NCBI RefSeq assembly: GCF_026616205.1
Contig: NZ_JANHGR010000001.1
Location: 1,736,001-1,800,000 of the forward strand
Reading direction: 5' to 3'
From: Halolamina litorea
GTDB lineage: Archaea > Halobacteriota > Halobacteria > Halobacteriales > Haloferacaceae
DNA length: 64,000 bases
Translations under genes and position numbers: made by a program
The notes under the pieces: model-generated
The model's database searches: none
What the model was told of the DNA's origin: nothing
The model's input: the letters and a program-made list of their open reading frames with translations, nothing else
Part shown: positions 47,706 to 55,843 of the stretch, one piece after another
Numbering within the stretch: position 1 is the first letter of the stretch
Layout of the letters: the number at the start of each line of letters is the position of its first letter

Positions 47706-49820
47706 GTGAGTGAAGCGACGGCTGACGGGGACGGCGTCCCCGGCGGCGAGGGCGGACCGAGCATCGACCGTGAACAGCCAGGGGACGCGGAACTGGTCTC
47801 GATGCGGAACGTGCTCATCCTCCTCTCGCTGATCTTCTGGGGATGGGTCATCTTCTACGCACAGACCCAACAGATCCCCCGTGGCCAGTACGCCATCGTG
47901 TTCCTCGGCGGTATCCTCTCGCTCTACATCTTCACCGAACTGATGGAGATGGCCGGCGGGGGCCGCGGGAACCTCTTCGATGACCTGAAGACCGCGTACG
48001 GGCCGGGCAACCGACTCGATGCCGGGATACTGACGTTCGCGGCGGTCGACTCGCTGATCACGACCGGTTACCTCGCGGTCAACTTCAACCAGTTGATCAC
48101 GGGCGTCGGCCGCGCAGAGGGGTACGAGTACGTCATGGCGGCGGTGTTCACGGTCGTCATGATCTACCTGACGTGGCGCTCTTTCGGCTCCACGTTCCTC
48201 GCGGTCGTCCTGCTCGGGTTCGCCTACGGCTTCTTCGGCATGTACGCGCCGGGGCCGCTCGAACACGGTGGGCTCGGCTACGAGCGCATCCTGCGGACGG
48301 TCGTGATCGGGCTCGACGGCTTCTTCGGCTTCCTGACGAAGCTCGTCGCTGCCTGGATCGCGCTGTTCATGCTGTATGCGGGGTTCCTCCGAGGGTACGG
48401 TGCCTTCGACCTCATCATGCGGCTGGCGTTCCGGTCGGCGAAGTACATCGACTCGGGCATCGCCCAGACGGCGGTGCTTGCGAGCGCGGTCATCGGCTCG
48501 GTCAACGGCAGCCAGACCGCCAACGCCGGCATGACCGGGAGTTTCACCATCCCGCTGATGAAGCGCAACGGGATGCGCCCCGAGACGGCCGGCGCCATCG
48601 AGGCCGTCGCCTCCACCTCCGGGCAGGTGCTCCCGCCGGTCATGGGCGCGGCCGCGTTCATCATGGCCTCGCTCATCAACGGGATCACCTACACCGACGT
48701 GATCATCGCCGGGCTGATCCCGGCGGCGATCCTGTGTGTGACGATCTTCGTGGCGGTTCACTACGTCTCGGTTCCGCAGCTCGAAGACACCAACGCGGAG
48801 AAGCTCCTCACGGGGTCGATGCCCCGTGCGGAGTTCATCACCGAACTCATCAAGTACGGCTTCCCGCTCGGCGTGCTGATCTACCGCCTCGGGATCGAGC
48901 AGGTGACAGTCATGACGGCCGCGCTGTGGACTGCTGGAGCGATGCTCTTTACCGGCATCTCGATGCCGCTGATCGGCGCGCTGCTCGGCCTGACTGACGA
49001 GGAGCCCGTCGAAGCGCTCAAGCGGACCCTCTGGGAGACCCTCGACGGCGCCCGTGAGGGTGTGGTCGTGCTCGCGCCCGTGACGATCATCCTCGCGGCG
49101 ATCAACGGCGTCGTCGACATCCTGACGGCGACGGGCGTGCCGACGGCCATCTCGCTGACGCTACTCGAACTCTCCGGCGGGATGCTCTGGCTCGCGGCGG
49201 TGCTGGCGATGATCATCTGCATCATCCTCGGACTGGGGATGCCGACGACGGCGTCTTACACCATCGTCGCGCTGCTGATCGCGCCGACGCTGACCAACCA
49301 GTTCTTCCTCCCGCAGTTCGCCAGCCACTTCTTCGTGTTCTACGCCGCGATCTTGGCGGGTCTCACCCCCCCGATCGCGACGTGTGTGGCGGTGGCCTGT
49401 GGGATCGCCGGCGGGGACTTCTGGGAGACCTGTCTCGAAGGGATCAAGATCTCCGCGCCGCTGTTCGTCCTCCCGTTCGTGTTCGTCTACCACCCCGAGA
49501 TCGTCTCGGCGACGTTCGGGACACAGACGTTCGTCTCGGGCACGCTGGCGCTCATCGGCGCCGTGGCGATGATCCACGGGATCAACTACGTGTTCACCTT
49601 CGACCGCCTCGTCACCGGGGCCGCCCGCGTGGTGTTCTCGGTGCTCGGCGTCGTGACGATGGTCCACCCCCAGCGGTTCGTGCAGGTCGGGGCGCTGGCA
49701 GTCATCGTCGCGCTGTACGTGATCCAGACGCTGACCGGCCGTCCGGACCCGGTCGGCGTGCTGACGAGTCTCTTCGGCAACGGGAGCAGCGAACCCGCGA
49801 CCGCAGAGAAACAGGCCTGA
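47706..49820 (+). CDS. Fused TRAP transporter permease (DctQ-DctM type)
   Basis: A 704-residue inner-membrane permease with about 16-18 hydrophobic segments. The small-subunit-like part is N-terminal (LILLSLIFWGWVIFYAQTQ) and the large subunit is C-terminal with the motifs SAVIGSVNGSQTANAGMTGS, ASTSGQVLPPVMGAAAFIMA and IILGLGMPTTASYTIVALLI. TAXI systems typically have this fusion. GTG 47706 is preceded by a GGTGAT ribosome site five bases upstream. The gene also has its own TATA-like box near 47657. Confidence 0.92.
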   Translation: MSEATADGDGVPGGEGGPSIDREQPGDAELVSMRNVLILLSLIFWGWVIFYAQTQQIPRGQYAIVFLGGILSLYIFTELMEMAGGGRGNLFDDLKTAYGPGNRLDAGILTFAAVDSLITTGYLAVNFNQLITGVGRAEGYEYVMAAVFTVVMIYLTWRSFGSTFLAVVLLGFAYGFFGMYAPGPLEHGGLGYERILRTVVIGLDGFFGFLTKLVAAWIALFMLYAGFLRGYGAFDLIMRLAFRSAKYIDSGIAQTAVLASAVIGSVNGSQTANAGMTGSFTIPLMKRNGMRPETAGAIEAVASTSGQVLPPVMGAAAFIMASLINGITYTDVIIAGLIPAAILCVTIFVAVHYVSVPQLEDTNAEKLLTGSMPRAEFITELIKYGFPLGVLIYRLGIEQVTVMTAALWTAGAMLFTGISMPLIGALLGLTDEEPVEALKRTLWETLDGAREGVVVLAPVTIILAAINGVVDILTATGVPTAISLTLLELSGGMLWLAAVLAMIICIILGLGMPTTASYTIVALLIAPTLTNQFFLPQFASHFFVFYAAILAGLTPPIATCVAVACGIAGGDFWETCLEGIKISAPLFVLPFVFVYHPEIVSATFGTQTFVSGTLALIGAVAMIHGINYVFTFDRLVTGAARVVFSVLGVVTMVHPQRFVQVGALAVIVALYVIQTLTGRPDPVGVLTSLFGNGSSEPATAEKQA

Positions 49821-49845
49821 TCGGCCGGCCCGTTTTCCTTTTTCG
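49821..49845 (+). terminator. T-rich terminator after the TRAP permease gene
   Basis: GTTTTCCTTTTT at 49832-49843 follows a GC-rich GGCCGGCC element just after the stop at 49820, as expected for an archaeal terminator. Confidence 0.5.
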
Positions 49846-49977
49846 ACGCGCATCGACGATTGACCCGGTCCGCAGTACGTATCGCCACATACGGTGTACG
49901 TGTCGACGGCGCGGCGTCGACGCCTCACAGTTTCCCCTGGGCGAGGAGTTAAGCCCTCCCGGCACCCGGCTCTCGCC

Positions 49978-51387
49978 GTGAAAGATCGACTGTTCGAAGA
50001 CGTCGACGAGCAGGCAGCACGCATGGACGAACTGGCGGTGGCGCTCTGGGAAGAACCGGAGTTGGGCCTCCACGAAGAGCACTCGAGCAAACTGCTCCGG
50101 GAGACGCTGGAGGAGGCAGGCTTCGACATCGAGGCGGGCGTGGGCGGGATGCCGACCGCGTTCGTCGCCAGCTACGAGGCGGGCGAGGGGCCGACGATCG
50201 GCATCCTCGGGGAGTACGACGCGCTTCCGGGCCTTTCCCAGTCGGTTGGCTCCGAACGCGACCCGATCGAGGCCGGTGCGCCAGGCCACGGCTGTGGCCA
50301 CAACCTTTTCGGGACCGCGGGCGTGGGCGCCGCCATCGCGGTTTCCCGGGCGCTCGACCGGGACGACGCCGGTGGCGAGATCCGCTTCTACGGCTGTCCC
50401 GCCGAGGAGACGCTGGTCGGGAAGACGTTCATGGCCCGCGCTGGCGTGTTCGACGACCTCGACGCCGCCATCACGTGGCACCCGAGCGACCACACCGCTC
50501 CCCAGCGTGGCGGCTCGCTCGCACTCGACTCGCTTGCGTTCCACTTCGAGGGGGAGAGCGCCCACGCCGCGGCGTCGCCCGAATCCGGACGTTCGGCCCT
50601 CGACGGCGTCCAACTGCTCAACACCGGCGTCGAGTACATGCGTGAACACGTCCCCGAATCGGTGCGCATCCACTACAACGTCGAGAACGGCGGGGACGCA
50701 CCGAACGTCGTGCCGGCGGAGGCGTCGGTGTGGTACTTCGTCCGCGCCCCCACTCGCGAGGGCGTCGAGCGCGTGACTGAGTGGCTCCGGGAGATCGCCG
50801 ACGGCGCGGCCGCCATGAGCCGAACCGAGGTGAGCGAGCGCTACTACACGGGCTGTCACCGACTCGTCTCGAACGGCGCCATCTGTGACACGTTCCGGGA
50901 GAACATGGCCGAACTCGGGGAGGTCGAGTTCGACGAGGCCGAGCACGAACTGGCCGGCGAGTTGCAGGAGACGTTCCCCGAAGGGGCGCTCGCTGATCGA
51001 CTCGCCGAGTTCGAACCCCCACACGCCGAGGCCGCCGACGGGGCCACGCTCTACAGCACCCCGATGGACGCCTTCGACGAGGGCGACCCCGGCGGTGGCT
51101 CGACCGACGTCGGCGACGTGAGCCAGATCACCCCCACCGCACAGTTCCGGGCGACGACCTGGGCACTCGGCACTCCGGCCCACTCGTGGCAGGCCGTCGT
51201 CGCCAACGGGGACTTCGGCCGGACCGCGCTCCCCTACGTCGCGAAACTGCTCGCCGGATCGGCTCTCGACCTGCTCACCGACGAGGCGCGACTCGCTGCC
51301 GCCCGCGAGGAGTTCGAGCAGCACGTCGACGGCTACGAGACGCCGTTGCCAGAAGGAACCGAACCACCGTTCGATCTCACGCAGTAA
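49978..51387 (+). CDS. M20-family amidohydrolase (AbgB-like)
   Basis: A 469-residue zinc/manganese hydrolase of the M20D type. Metal ligands: Asp81 in GEYDALPG, His104, Cys106 and His108 in PGHGCGHNLFG, Glu pair in GCPAEETLVG and His in ITWHPSDHT. The dimerisation domain (AFHFEGESAHAAASPESG) is complete. Closest in style to aminobenzoyl-glutamate utilisation protein B, which cleaves N-acyl amino acids. GTG 49978 follows a GTTAAGC box (49948-49954) by about 27 bases. Confidence 0.9.
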   Translation: MKDRLFEDVDEQAARMDELAVALWEEPELGLHEEHSSKLLRETLEEAGFDIEAGVGGMPTAFVASYEAGEGPTIGILGEYDALPGLSQSVGSERDPIEAGAPGHGCGHNLFGTAGVGAAIAVSRALDRDDAGGEIRFYGCPAEETLVGKTFMARAGVFDDLDAAITWHPSDHTAPQRGGSLALDSLAFHFEGESAHAAASPESGRSALDGVQLLNTGVEYMREHVPESVRIHYNVENGGDAPNVVPAEASVWYFVRAPTREGVERVTEWLREIADGAAAMSRTEVSERYYTGCHRLVSNGAICDTFRENMAELGEVEFDEAEHELAGELQETFPEGALADRLAEFEPPHAEAADGATLYSTPMDAFDEGDPGGGSTDVGDVSQITPTAQFRATTWALGTPAHSWQAVVANGDFGRTALPYVAKLLAGSALDLLTDEARLAAAREEFEQHVDGYETPLPEGTEPPFDLTQ

Positions 51388-51563
51388 TCGACGTAGCCGG
51401 GATCACACATTCCGGAAGACAGTATCGACGAATACGGGACCAATATACGGTAATCGACGTGTGCGGTCCGCACTCCGGCCGGGTATTCGGGACCGGCTCA
51501 AGGGATTAGGGCACTAATCCTCGTTTTCGGTACCTTGATGAGGGCAGCGCCGGACCGACGACT
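51388..51563. promoter_or_regulatory. Symmetric elements upstream of the recombinase operon
   Basis: Two inverted repeats are seen: GTGCGG-T-CCGCAC (51461-51473) and GGATTAG-GGCA-CTAATCC (51503-51520). The 11-base sequence GTAATCGACGT is present twice, at 51384-51394 and 51450-51460. An ACCTTGATG box near 51535 may be the promoter. These could be operators or recombination sites. Confidence 0.45.
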
Positions 51564-51968
51564 ATGCCCGGCGACGCCGACGGGACGGAGACCGTCCAAG
51601 TGAAGACGCGAGTGCCCGCTCACCAACGAGCCGCGTGGCGCGAGGCCGCGGAGGGCCTCGACATGAGCCAGAGCGAGTTCGTGCGGACGATGGTGCAGGC
51701 GGGCCGGAGAGGCTTCGAGCCTGCCGATACACCGACTTCGGGCAGTAGACCCGAGGAACCCGCTTCCAAGGGCTCGAACCCCAGGGGGGAGGCCCTGGAA
51801 GACCGCCTCCGCGAGGCCCTCCACGAGGAGGAGGCGGTCGGCTGGGACGAACTGGTCGACTCGCTACTCGGGGACTTCGAGGAGCGCTTGGAGGCGGCGC
51901 TGCAGTCGGCCGACGGCGTTCGGTACAGCGGGCCGAAAGGTGGGTACGTCTTGGACGATGGCGAGTAG
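51564..51968 (+). CDS. DUF5805-like protein preceding the recombinase
   Basis: A 134-residue protein. The N-terminus (VQVKTRVPAHQRAAWREAAE, LDMSQSEFVRTMVQAGRRGF) looks like a ribbon-helix-helix-type DNA-binding unit. A flexible Ser/Pro/Glu linker (residues 55-75) leads to a helical C-terminal part (AVGWDELVDSLLGDFEERLE) that ends SGPKGGYVLDD. Haloarchaeal genes of this kind (annotated DUF5805) commonly precede a tyrosine recombinase, here overlapping it by 11 bases. It may act as a recombinase accessory factor. Confidence 0.82.
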   Translation: MPGDADGTETVQVKTRVPAHQRAAWREAAEGLDMSQSEFVRTMVQAGRRGFEPADTPTSGSRPEEPASKGSNPRGEALEDRLREALHEEEAVGWDELVDSLLGDFEERLEAALQSADGVRYSGPKGGYVLDDGE

Positions 51969-52989
51969 GCGGCCCGCGGCGGAGGTAGACGCGCCTGTCG
52001 ACTACTACTTGGACGACATGGAGATGCACGGCCGCGCCGAACGCACCCAGGTGGCCTACGAGCGCGTGCTGCGACGCTTCGAGTCGTTCCTCGGGGATCG
52101 GTCGACGACCCCCGGCGACGCCGGCCACCGTGACTGTCTGGCGTGGGTCCACTCGCTTCGCGGGGAACTCTCCCCGAGTACCGTAGCGACCTACGCGACG
52201 ACGGTGAACCGCTTCTACGACTACATGAACCGCGTCGGCGCGTTCGACGCCAACCCGATGGCGCTGGTGATGGAGGAGATGGACGAGTCCATCGAGAAGG
52301 ACCCCGAGCGCCGGGACGTCGACGTGGCGACGATGGGGGCGTTCCTCTCGCGGATCCGCCAGCCACTGCACCACGCCGTCGTGTTGACGCTGCTGAAGAC
52401 GGGGATGCGTGTCGGGGAGCTCTGTAACCTCGACTGCCGGGACCTTCGCCTCTCGGACCCCGGCCTCGACGGCGTCGAACTGGGTGGTCGCCCGCAGCTA
52501 TCGGGCCGGGGCGACGCCGTCTACGTCGACGCGGCCCCCACCCGTGGGGCCGTATACAACGGGGAACGGCGGACGGAGTCGAACAAGCGAAAGCGCTCGA
52601 CGGTGATCCCCGTCGACGACGAACTCAGGGAGGGGCTGCGCCGCTGGCTGGCCATCCGGCCGGACACGCCGTCGGCCGCCGACCCGCTGTTCGTCTCGAC
52701 GGCCGACGAGTGGGGCCAACGACTGAGTGCCCGCTCGGTTCGCCACTACGTCCGTACCTACGCCGAGGAGATGGGCTGGTACGAGACGGGCGCGGGAGCC
52801 GGCGAGAACGTCACCCCCCACTACTTCCGGCACTTCTTCACTACCCACCTCCGCGACCGTACCGGCGACCGAGGGGTGGTGAAGTACCTCCGGGGAGACG
52901 TAGCCAGCGACGTGATCGACACCTACACCCACAACTGGGGGGACCAGGTACGGGAAACCTACCTCGAACACGTCTACCGGTTCGACTGA
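51958..52989 (+). CDS. Tyrosine recombinase (XerC/D-like integrase)
   Basis: A 343-residue site-specific recombinase. Residues 10-105 are a SAM-like core-binding domain and 120-340 the catalytic domain. Catalytic Arg151 (TGMRVGELCNL), Lys in the RKRSTVIPVDD beta-hairpin, His288 and Arg291 (HYFRHFFTTHL) and Tyr323 (DTYTHNW) are present. The third conserved position, usually His in LLGHS, reads LRGDVAS (Asp314). ATG 51958 overlaps the upstream gene. No phage or other mobile genes are near, so it may be a chromosome or element housekeeping enzyme. Confidence 0.9.
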   Translation: MASRRPAAEVDAPVDYYLDDMEMHGRAERTQVAYERVLRRFESFLGDRSTTPGDAGHRDCLAWVHSLRGELSPSTVATYATTVNRFYDYMNRVGAFDANPMALVMEEMDESIEKDPERRDVDVATMGAFLSRIRQPLHHAVVLTLLKTGMRVGELCNLDCRDLRLSDPGLDGVELGGRPQLSGRGDAVYVDAAPTRGAVYNGERRTESNKRKRSTVIPVDDELREGLRRWLAIRPDTPSAADPLFVSTADEWGQRLSARSVRHYVRTYAEEMGWYETGAGAGENVTPHYFRHFFTTHLRDRTGDRGVVKYLRGDVASDVIDTYTHNWGDQVRETYLEHVYRFD

Positions 52990-53079
52990 GCGCGGGCACG
53001 TAAACCGTATCTCACGATATCGAGACCACCGCTCGTCGCGGTCGAAAGAACGGAAAAAGTCGAGAACCGCAGTCGCTGC

Positions 53080-54417
53080 TTACTCCTCGTCGTCGCTGCC
53101 ACTCATGCGTCGGGCAGCGGCCGCACCGGCGGCTCCGAGGCCGGCGATGGCCGAGAGGCCACCGAAGCCGGGGCCGCTGGTCTCGGTCGGCTCCTCGGTA
53201 GAGTCGTCGGGCTCGTCGGTCGGCTCCTCGGTGGGCTCCTCCGTCGGCTCGGCGGTCTCCGTCGAGAGACCCGTCACGTTGATCTCGCCGATCATCGTGG
53301 TCGGGTGGACCTCACAGACGTACTGAGTCGTCTCGGCCGACGCCGTGAACGTCATCGTCTGGGTCTGGTTCTGAGTGGTGACGTTCTCCGTGGACTGGAG
53401 GGACTCGTCGGAGTCGTTCCAGATCGCGATGTTGTGCGGGACGCCGTCGGCGTTGATCCAGCCGATGGTGTACTCCTGCCCCGCCTCCACTTCGAGCGTC
53501 GGGTTCGTCGTCCCCTCGATGGAGGACGGAGCGAGGCCGCCCCAGCCCTCGGTGATGCCGTCGAGGACGAAGTCGGCTTCCTCCTCAAGCGAGGCGATCT
53601 GTTCCTCGCGGCTCGGACCCTCGGCCTCCTCGACGGTGACGGGGCCGCGGTAGGTGTCCGAGGCGTCCTCGGCGATGTACGCGGAGATCTCGGACGTCGC
53701 CGTGAACGTCACGTCGGACTCGGTGCCGTGATCGTTGACGTAGCCCGTGGCGGCGACCGCCTCGTCGTTGTCGTCGACGAAGGCGAGGTTGAGGTCGTCA
53801 CGCTCCGCACCGTAGACCAGGGCCGCGTCGTACTCCTGGTTCGCGGTCATCGTGATCTCGGGGTTCACCTGGCCCTCGATGTCCGAGGGGGTGATGCCGA
53901 CGAAGCCGTCGGCGTGAGTCACGAAGCCGAAGTCGTAGTCCGACTTGATGTCAGGGTAGTCGGTGTTGTAGTCGCCGCCGCCGCCGCTCTGGTCGCCCAC
54001 GACGATCTGGCCACGCATGGCCGACGGGTGGGGCTCACAGTAGTACTCGGCCATCTCCTCGGTGGCGGTGAACTCGATGCTCGTCGAGTCGCCTTCCGTG
54101 GAGACGGTGTCAGACCGGTGGAGGACGTCGCCGTCACCGTTGATGATAACGAGGTTGTGAGTGAGGCCGTCACCGTTCTCCCACTCGATCTTGTACTGAC
54201 CGCCGACCTCGGACATCTCGAGGGTCGGGTTCTGGGTTCCGGCGATGCTCTCCGGTTCGAGACCTTCCCAGCCGCTTCGGACGCCGCTCAGCTTGAACGT
54301 CTGGACCGTCTCCTGGGCAGCAGCCGAGCCCATGGCACCGGACATGCCGAGGCCAGCGCCAGCGACACCGAGATACTGCACGAACCGACGACGGGAACTC
54401 TCAGGGACTTCGCTCAT
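53080..54417 (-). CDS. Exported three-domain cupredoxin with PGF-CTERM anchor
   Basis: A 445-residue surface protein with a Tat signal (SSRRRFVQYLG). Three plastocyanin-like domains follow. Domain 1 (36-140) has blue-copper ligands His87, Cys127, His130 and Met134. Domain 2 (155-262) has lost all of them. Domain 3 (280-383) has His328, Cys368, His371 and Met375. Then comes a Thr/Glu/Pro stalk (385-412) and a C-terminal tripartite anchor starting SGPGFGG with helix and RR. It should carry electrons outside the membrane. A TTTTATG box near 54450 places transcription at about 54423, only six bases upstream. Confidence 0.9.
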   Translation of the reverse strand: MSEVPESSRRRFVQYLGVAGAGLGMSGAMGSAAAQETVQTFKLSGVRSGWEGLEPESIAGTQNPTLEMSEVGGQYKIEWENGDGLTHNLVIINGDGDVLHRSDTVSTEGDSTSIEFTATEEMAEYYCEPHPSAMRGQIVVGDQSGGGGDYNTDYPDIKSDYDFGFVTHADGFVGITPSDIEGQVNPEITMTANQEYDAALVYGAERDDLNLAFVDDNDEAVAATGYVNDHGTESDVTFTATSEISAYIAEDASDTYRGPVTVEEAEGPSREEQIASLEEEADFVLDGITEGWGGLAPSSIEGTTNPTLEVEAGQEYTIGWINADGVPHNIAIWNDSDESLQSTENVTTQNQTQTMTFTASAETTQYVCEVHPTTMIGEINVTGLSTETAEPTEEPTEEPTDEPDDSTEEPTETSGPGFGGLSAIAGLGAAGAAAARRMSGSDDEE

Positions 54418-54545
54418 GTAACGCTCTACGGTAGCTACTCCATACATAAAAACTCACCACTATCGGGTTAGAGAGGCCCTCAACCGTGGATTTATCAATT
54501 CTTAAGCATCAGCGTTGAATACGGGTCTACGAGGGTTGAAGTAGC

Positions 54546-54559
54546 CGTAACCGGTTACG
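54546..54559. promoter_or_regulatory. 14-base perfect palindrome in the divergent promoter region
   Basis: CGTAACCGGTTACG lies between the cupredoxin gene (start 54417) and the hypothetical gene (start 54625). It is a good candidate operator for both directions; binding partner unknown. Confidence 0.5.
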
Positions 54560-54624
54560 AGGAGACTACGTACACGGGGGTTCCGGACGAAAGTGATTCT
54601 TGTTCGGGGCTCCAGGGGTGAGGT

Positions 54625-54933
54625 ATGTTCAGGAAACGAACCGGGTACGAGACGGTCATCGTCAAGTCGGACCGACTCGCCCGTGGCCCGGAGACGGAGA
54701 TGCCCGAGATAGACACGGCCATCGACGCCGGACAGGACGACAAGATGTTCATCCCCGCGTGGGAGGACGTCAGGGAGGAGATAACCCCCGAGGACCACGA
54801 GGAGGGGACCCACGTCGCGACGATCCACTACGACATGGATGCAAAGAGCTACGAGCTCGAGTACTACGTCGAGACCGAATCCGAAAAAGAGGAAGCCGAA
54901 GCCGAAGACGAGGGCGAAGCGGACGCCCAGTAA
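54625..54933 (+). CDS. Small acidic hypothetical protein
   Basis: A 102-residue protein without membrane segments or known motifs. Residues 1-80 predict beta strands and helices (ETVIVKSDRLARGPETEMPE; EEGTHVATIHYDMDAKSYEL), and residues 80-102 are a nearly pure Glu/Asp/Ala tail. ATG 54625 follows a GATTCTT element near 54598 by about 27 bases. It is convergent with the DUF7282-like protein gene, separated by seven bases. Function unknown. Confidence 0.65.
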   Translation: MFRKRTGYETVIVKSDRLARGPETEMPEIDTAIDAGQDDKMFIPAWEDVREEITPEDHEEGTHVATIHYDMDAKSYELEYYVETESEKEEAEAEDEGEADAQ

Positions 54934-54939
54934 CGGGCG

Positions 54940-55839
54940 TTACTCCTCGTCGTCGCTGCTGCCGCCGAACCGTTTTGCCGCTGCCGCCGCACCGACCGCT
55001 GCGCCGGCGATGGTCGTCATGATGCCGAAGCCGGGACCGCTGGTCTCGGTGGGCTCGGGCTCCTCCGTGGCGTTGGCCGCGGAGTTGAGGTCGTCGACCT
55101 CGCTGCGGAGCGTCTCGACCTGTCCTTCGAGCTCGGAGATACGCTCGCTCTGGTCCTCGGAGGACCCGCGAAGCTCCTCGATCTCGGACTGGAGCGACGA
55201 GATCTGCTCCTCGTTCTGCGTGATCTGGGCCTCGACGGTCCCGGGGTTGAAGTCGGCCTGCTGCAGGTAGGCCTCACCCATCACGACCTCGTCGGCCTCG
55301 GTCGGGTGCTGGTTCTCGTTCTGGTAGCCGTACCGGTTGTCGGCTTCACCGGGGGAGAGGTTCGTGAACTCACCGTTCCCGTCGGTGTCCCGGTGCATCC
55401 AGACCTGGTAGAGCTTCCCTTCCATCTCTTCGGCCGTGTGGTGGTCGAAGTCGAGGGGCTCGTCCAGCGTGATCGTGACGTTCTCGTGGGTCCCCGGTTC
55501 GAGGAACTCCGTCGTCCCGAGGGTCATGTTGTCGATGGCCGCCTGCTCGGAGGGCATCGTCTCGCCGACCTCGGGCCACACGCGCTCGTGGGGGTTGACG
55601 GGGTCGATCAGGGAGATGAACCCACCGTCGGGCATCGTCGCCGTCTCGATGTTGATCTCGAACCCGTAGGTTTCCTGTGCCGGGATGACGATCTCTGCCT
55701 CCCCGGATTCCTGTGCCGCCACCGAGCCGGTCGCGCTCGCGCCAGTCGCGGCGGTCGCAACACCGGCTGCGGTGAGTTTGATGACGGTTCGCCGAAGCAG
55801 CTTCGGCGAGCCCTCGGATTCTGCTTGTGTTTCTGCCAT
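54940..55839 (-). CDS. Tat-exported DUF7282-like protein with coiled coil and PGF-CTERM anchor
   Basis: A 299-residue surface protein. Residues 1-43 are a Tat signal (LLRRTVIKLTAAG...VAAQ). Residues 48-195 carry a DUF7282-like beta domain (VIPAQETYGFEINIETATMP; EFLEPGTHENVTITLDEPLD; VWMHRDTDGNGEF). Residues 205-255 form a heptad coiled coil (QISSLQSEIEELRGSS, ERISELEGQVETLRSEVDDL). Residues 268-299 are the anchor, beginning SGPGFG. It begins four bases downstream of the PQQ enzyme stop, so they share an operon and are likely partners. Confidence 0.85.
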   Translation of the reverse strand: MAETQAESEGSPKLLRRTVIKLTAAGVATAATGASATGSVAAQESGEAEIVIPAQETYGFEINIETATMPDGGFISLIDPVNPHERVWPEVGETMPSEQAAIDNMTLGTTEFLEPGTHENVTITLDEPLDFDHHTAEEMEGKLYQVWMHRDTDGNGEFTNLSPGEADNRYGYQNENQHPTEADEVVMGEAYLQQADFNPGTVEAQITQNEEQISSLQSEIEELRGSSEDQSERISELEGQVETLRSEVDDLNSAANATEEPEPTETSGPGFGIMTTIAGAAVGAAAAAKRFGGSSDDEE

Positions 55840-55843
55840 TGTC

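Noticed and set aside
51564-52989. Prophage or integrative element marked by the recombinase
   Set aside because: No capsid, replication, toxin or repeat boundaries are visible and flanking genes are metabolic; the pair alone is not proof of mobility.
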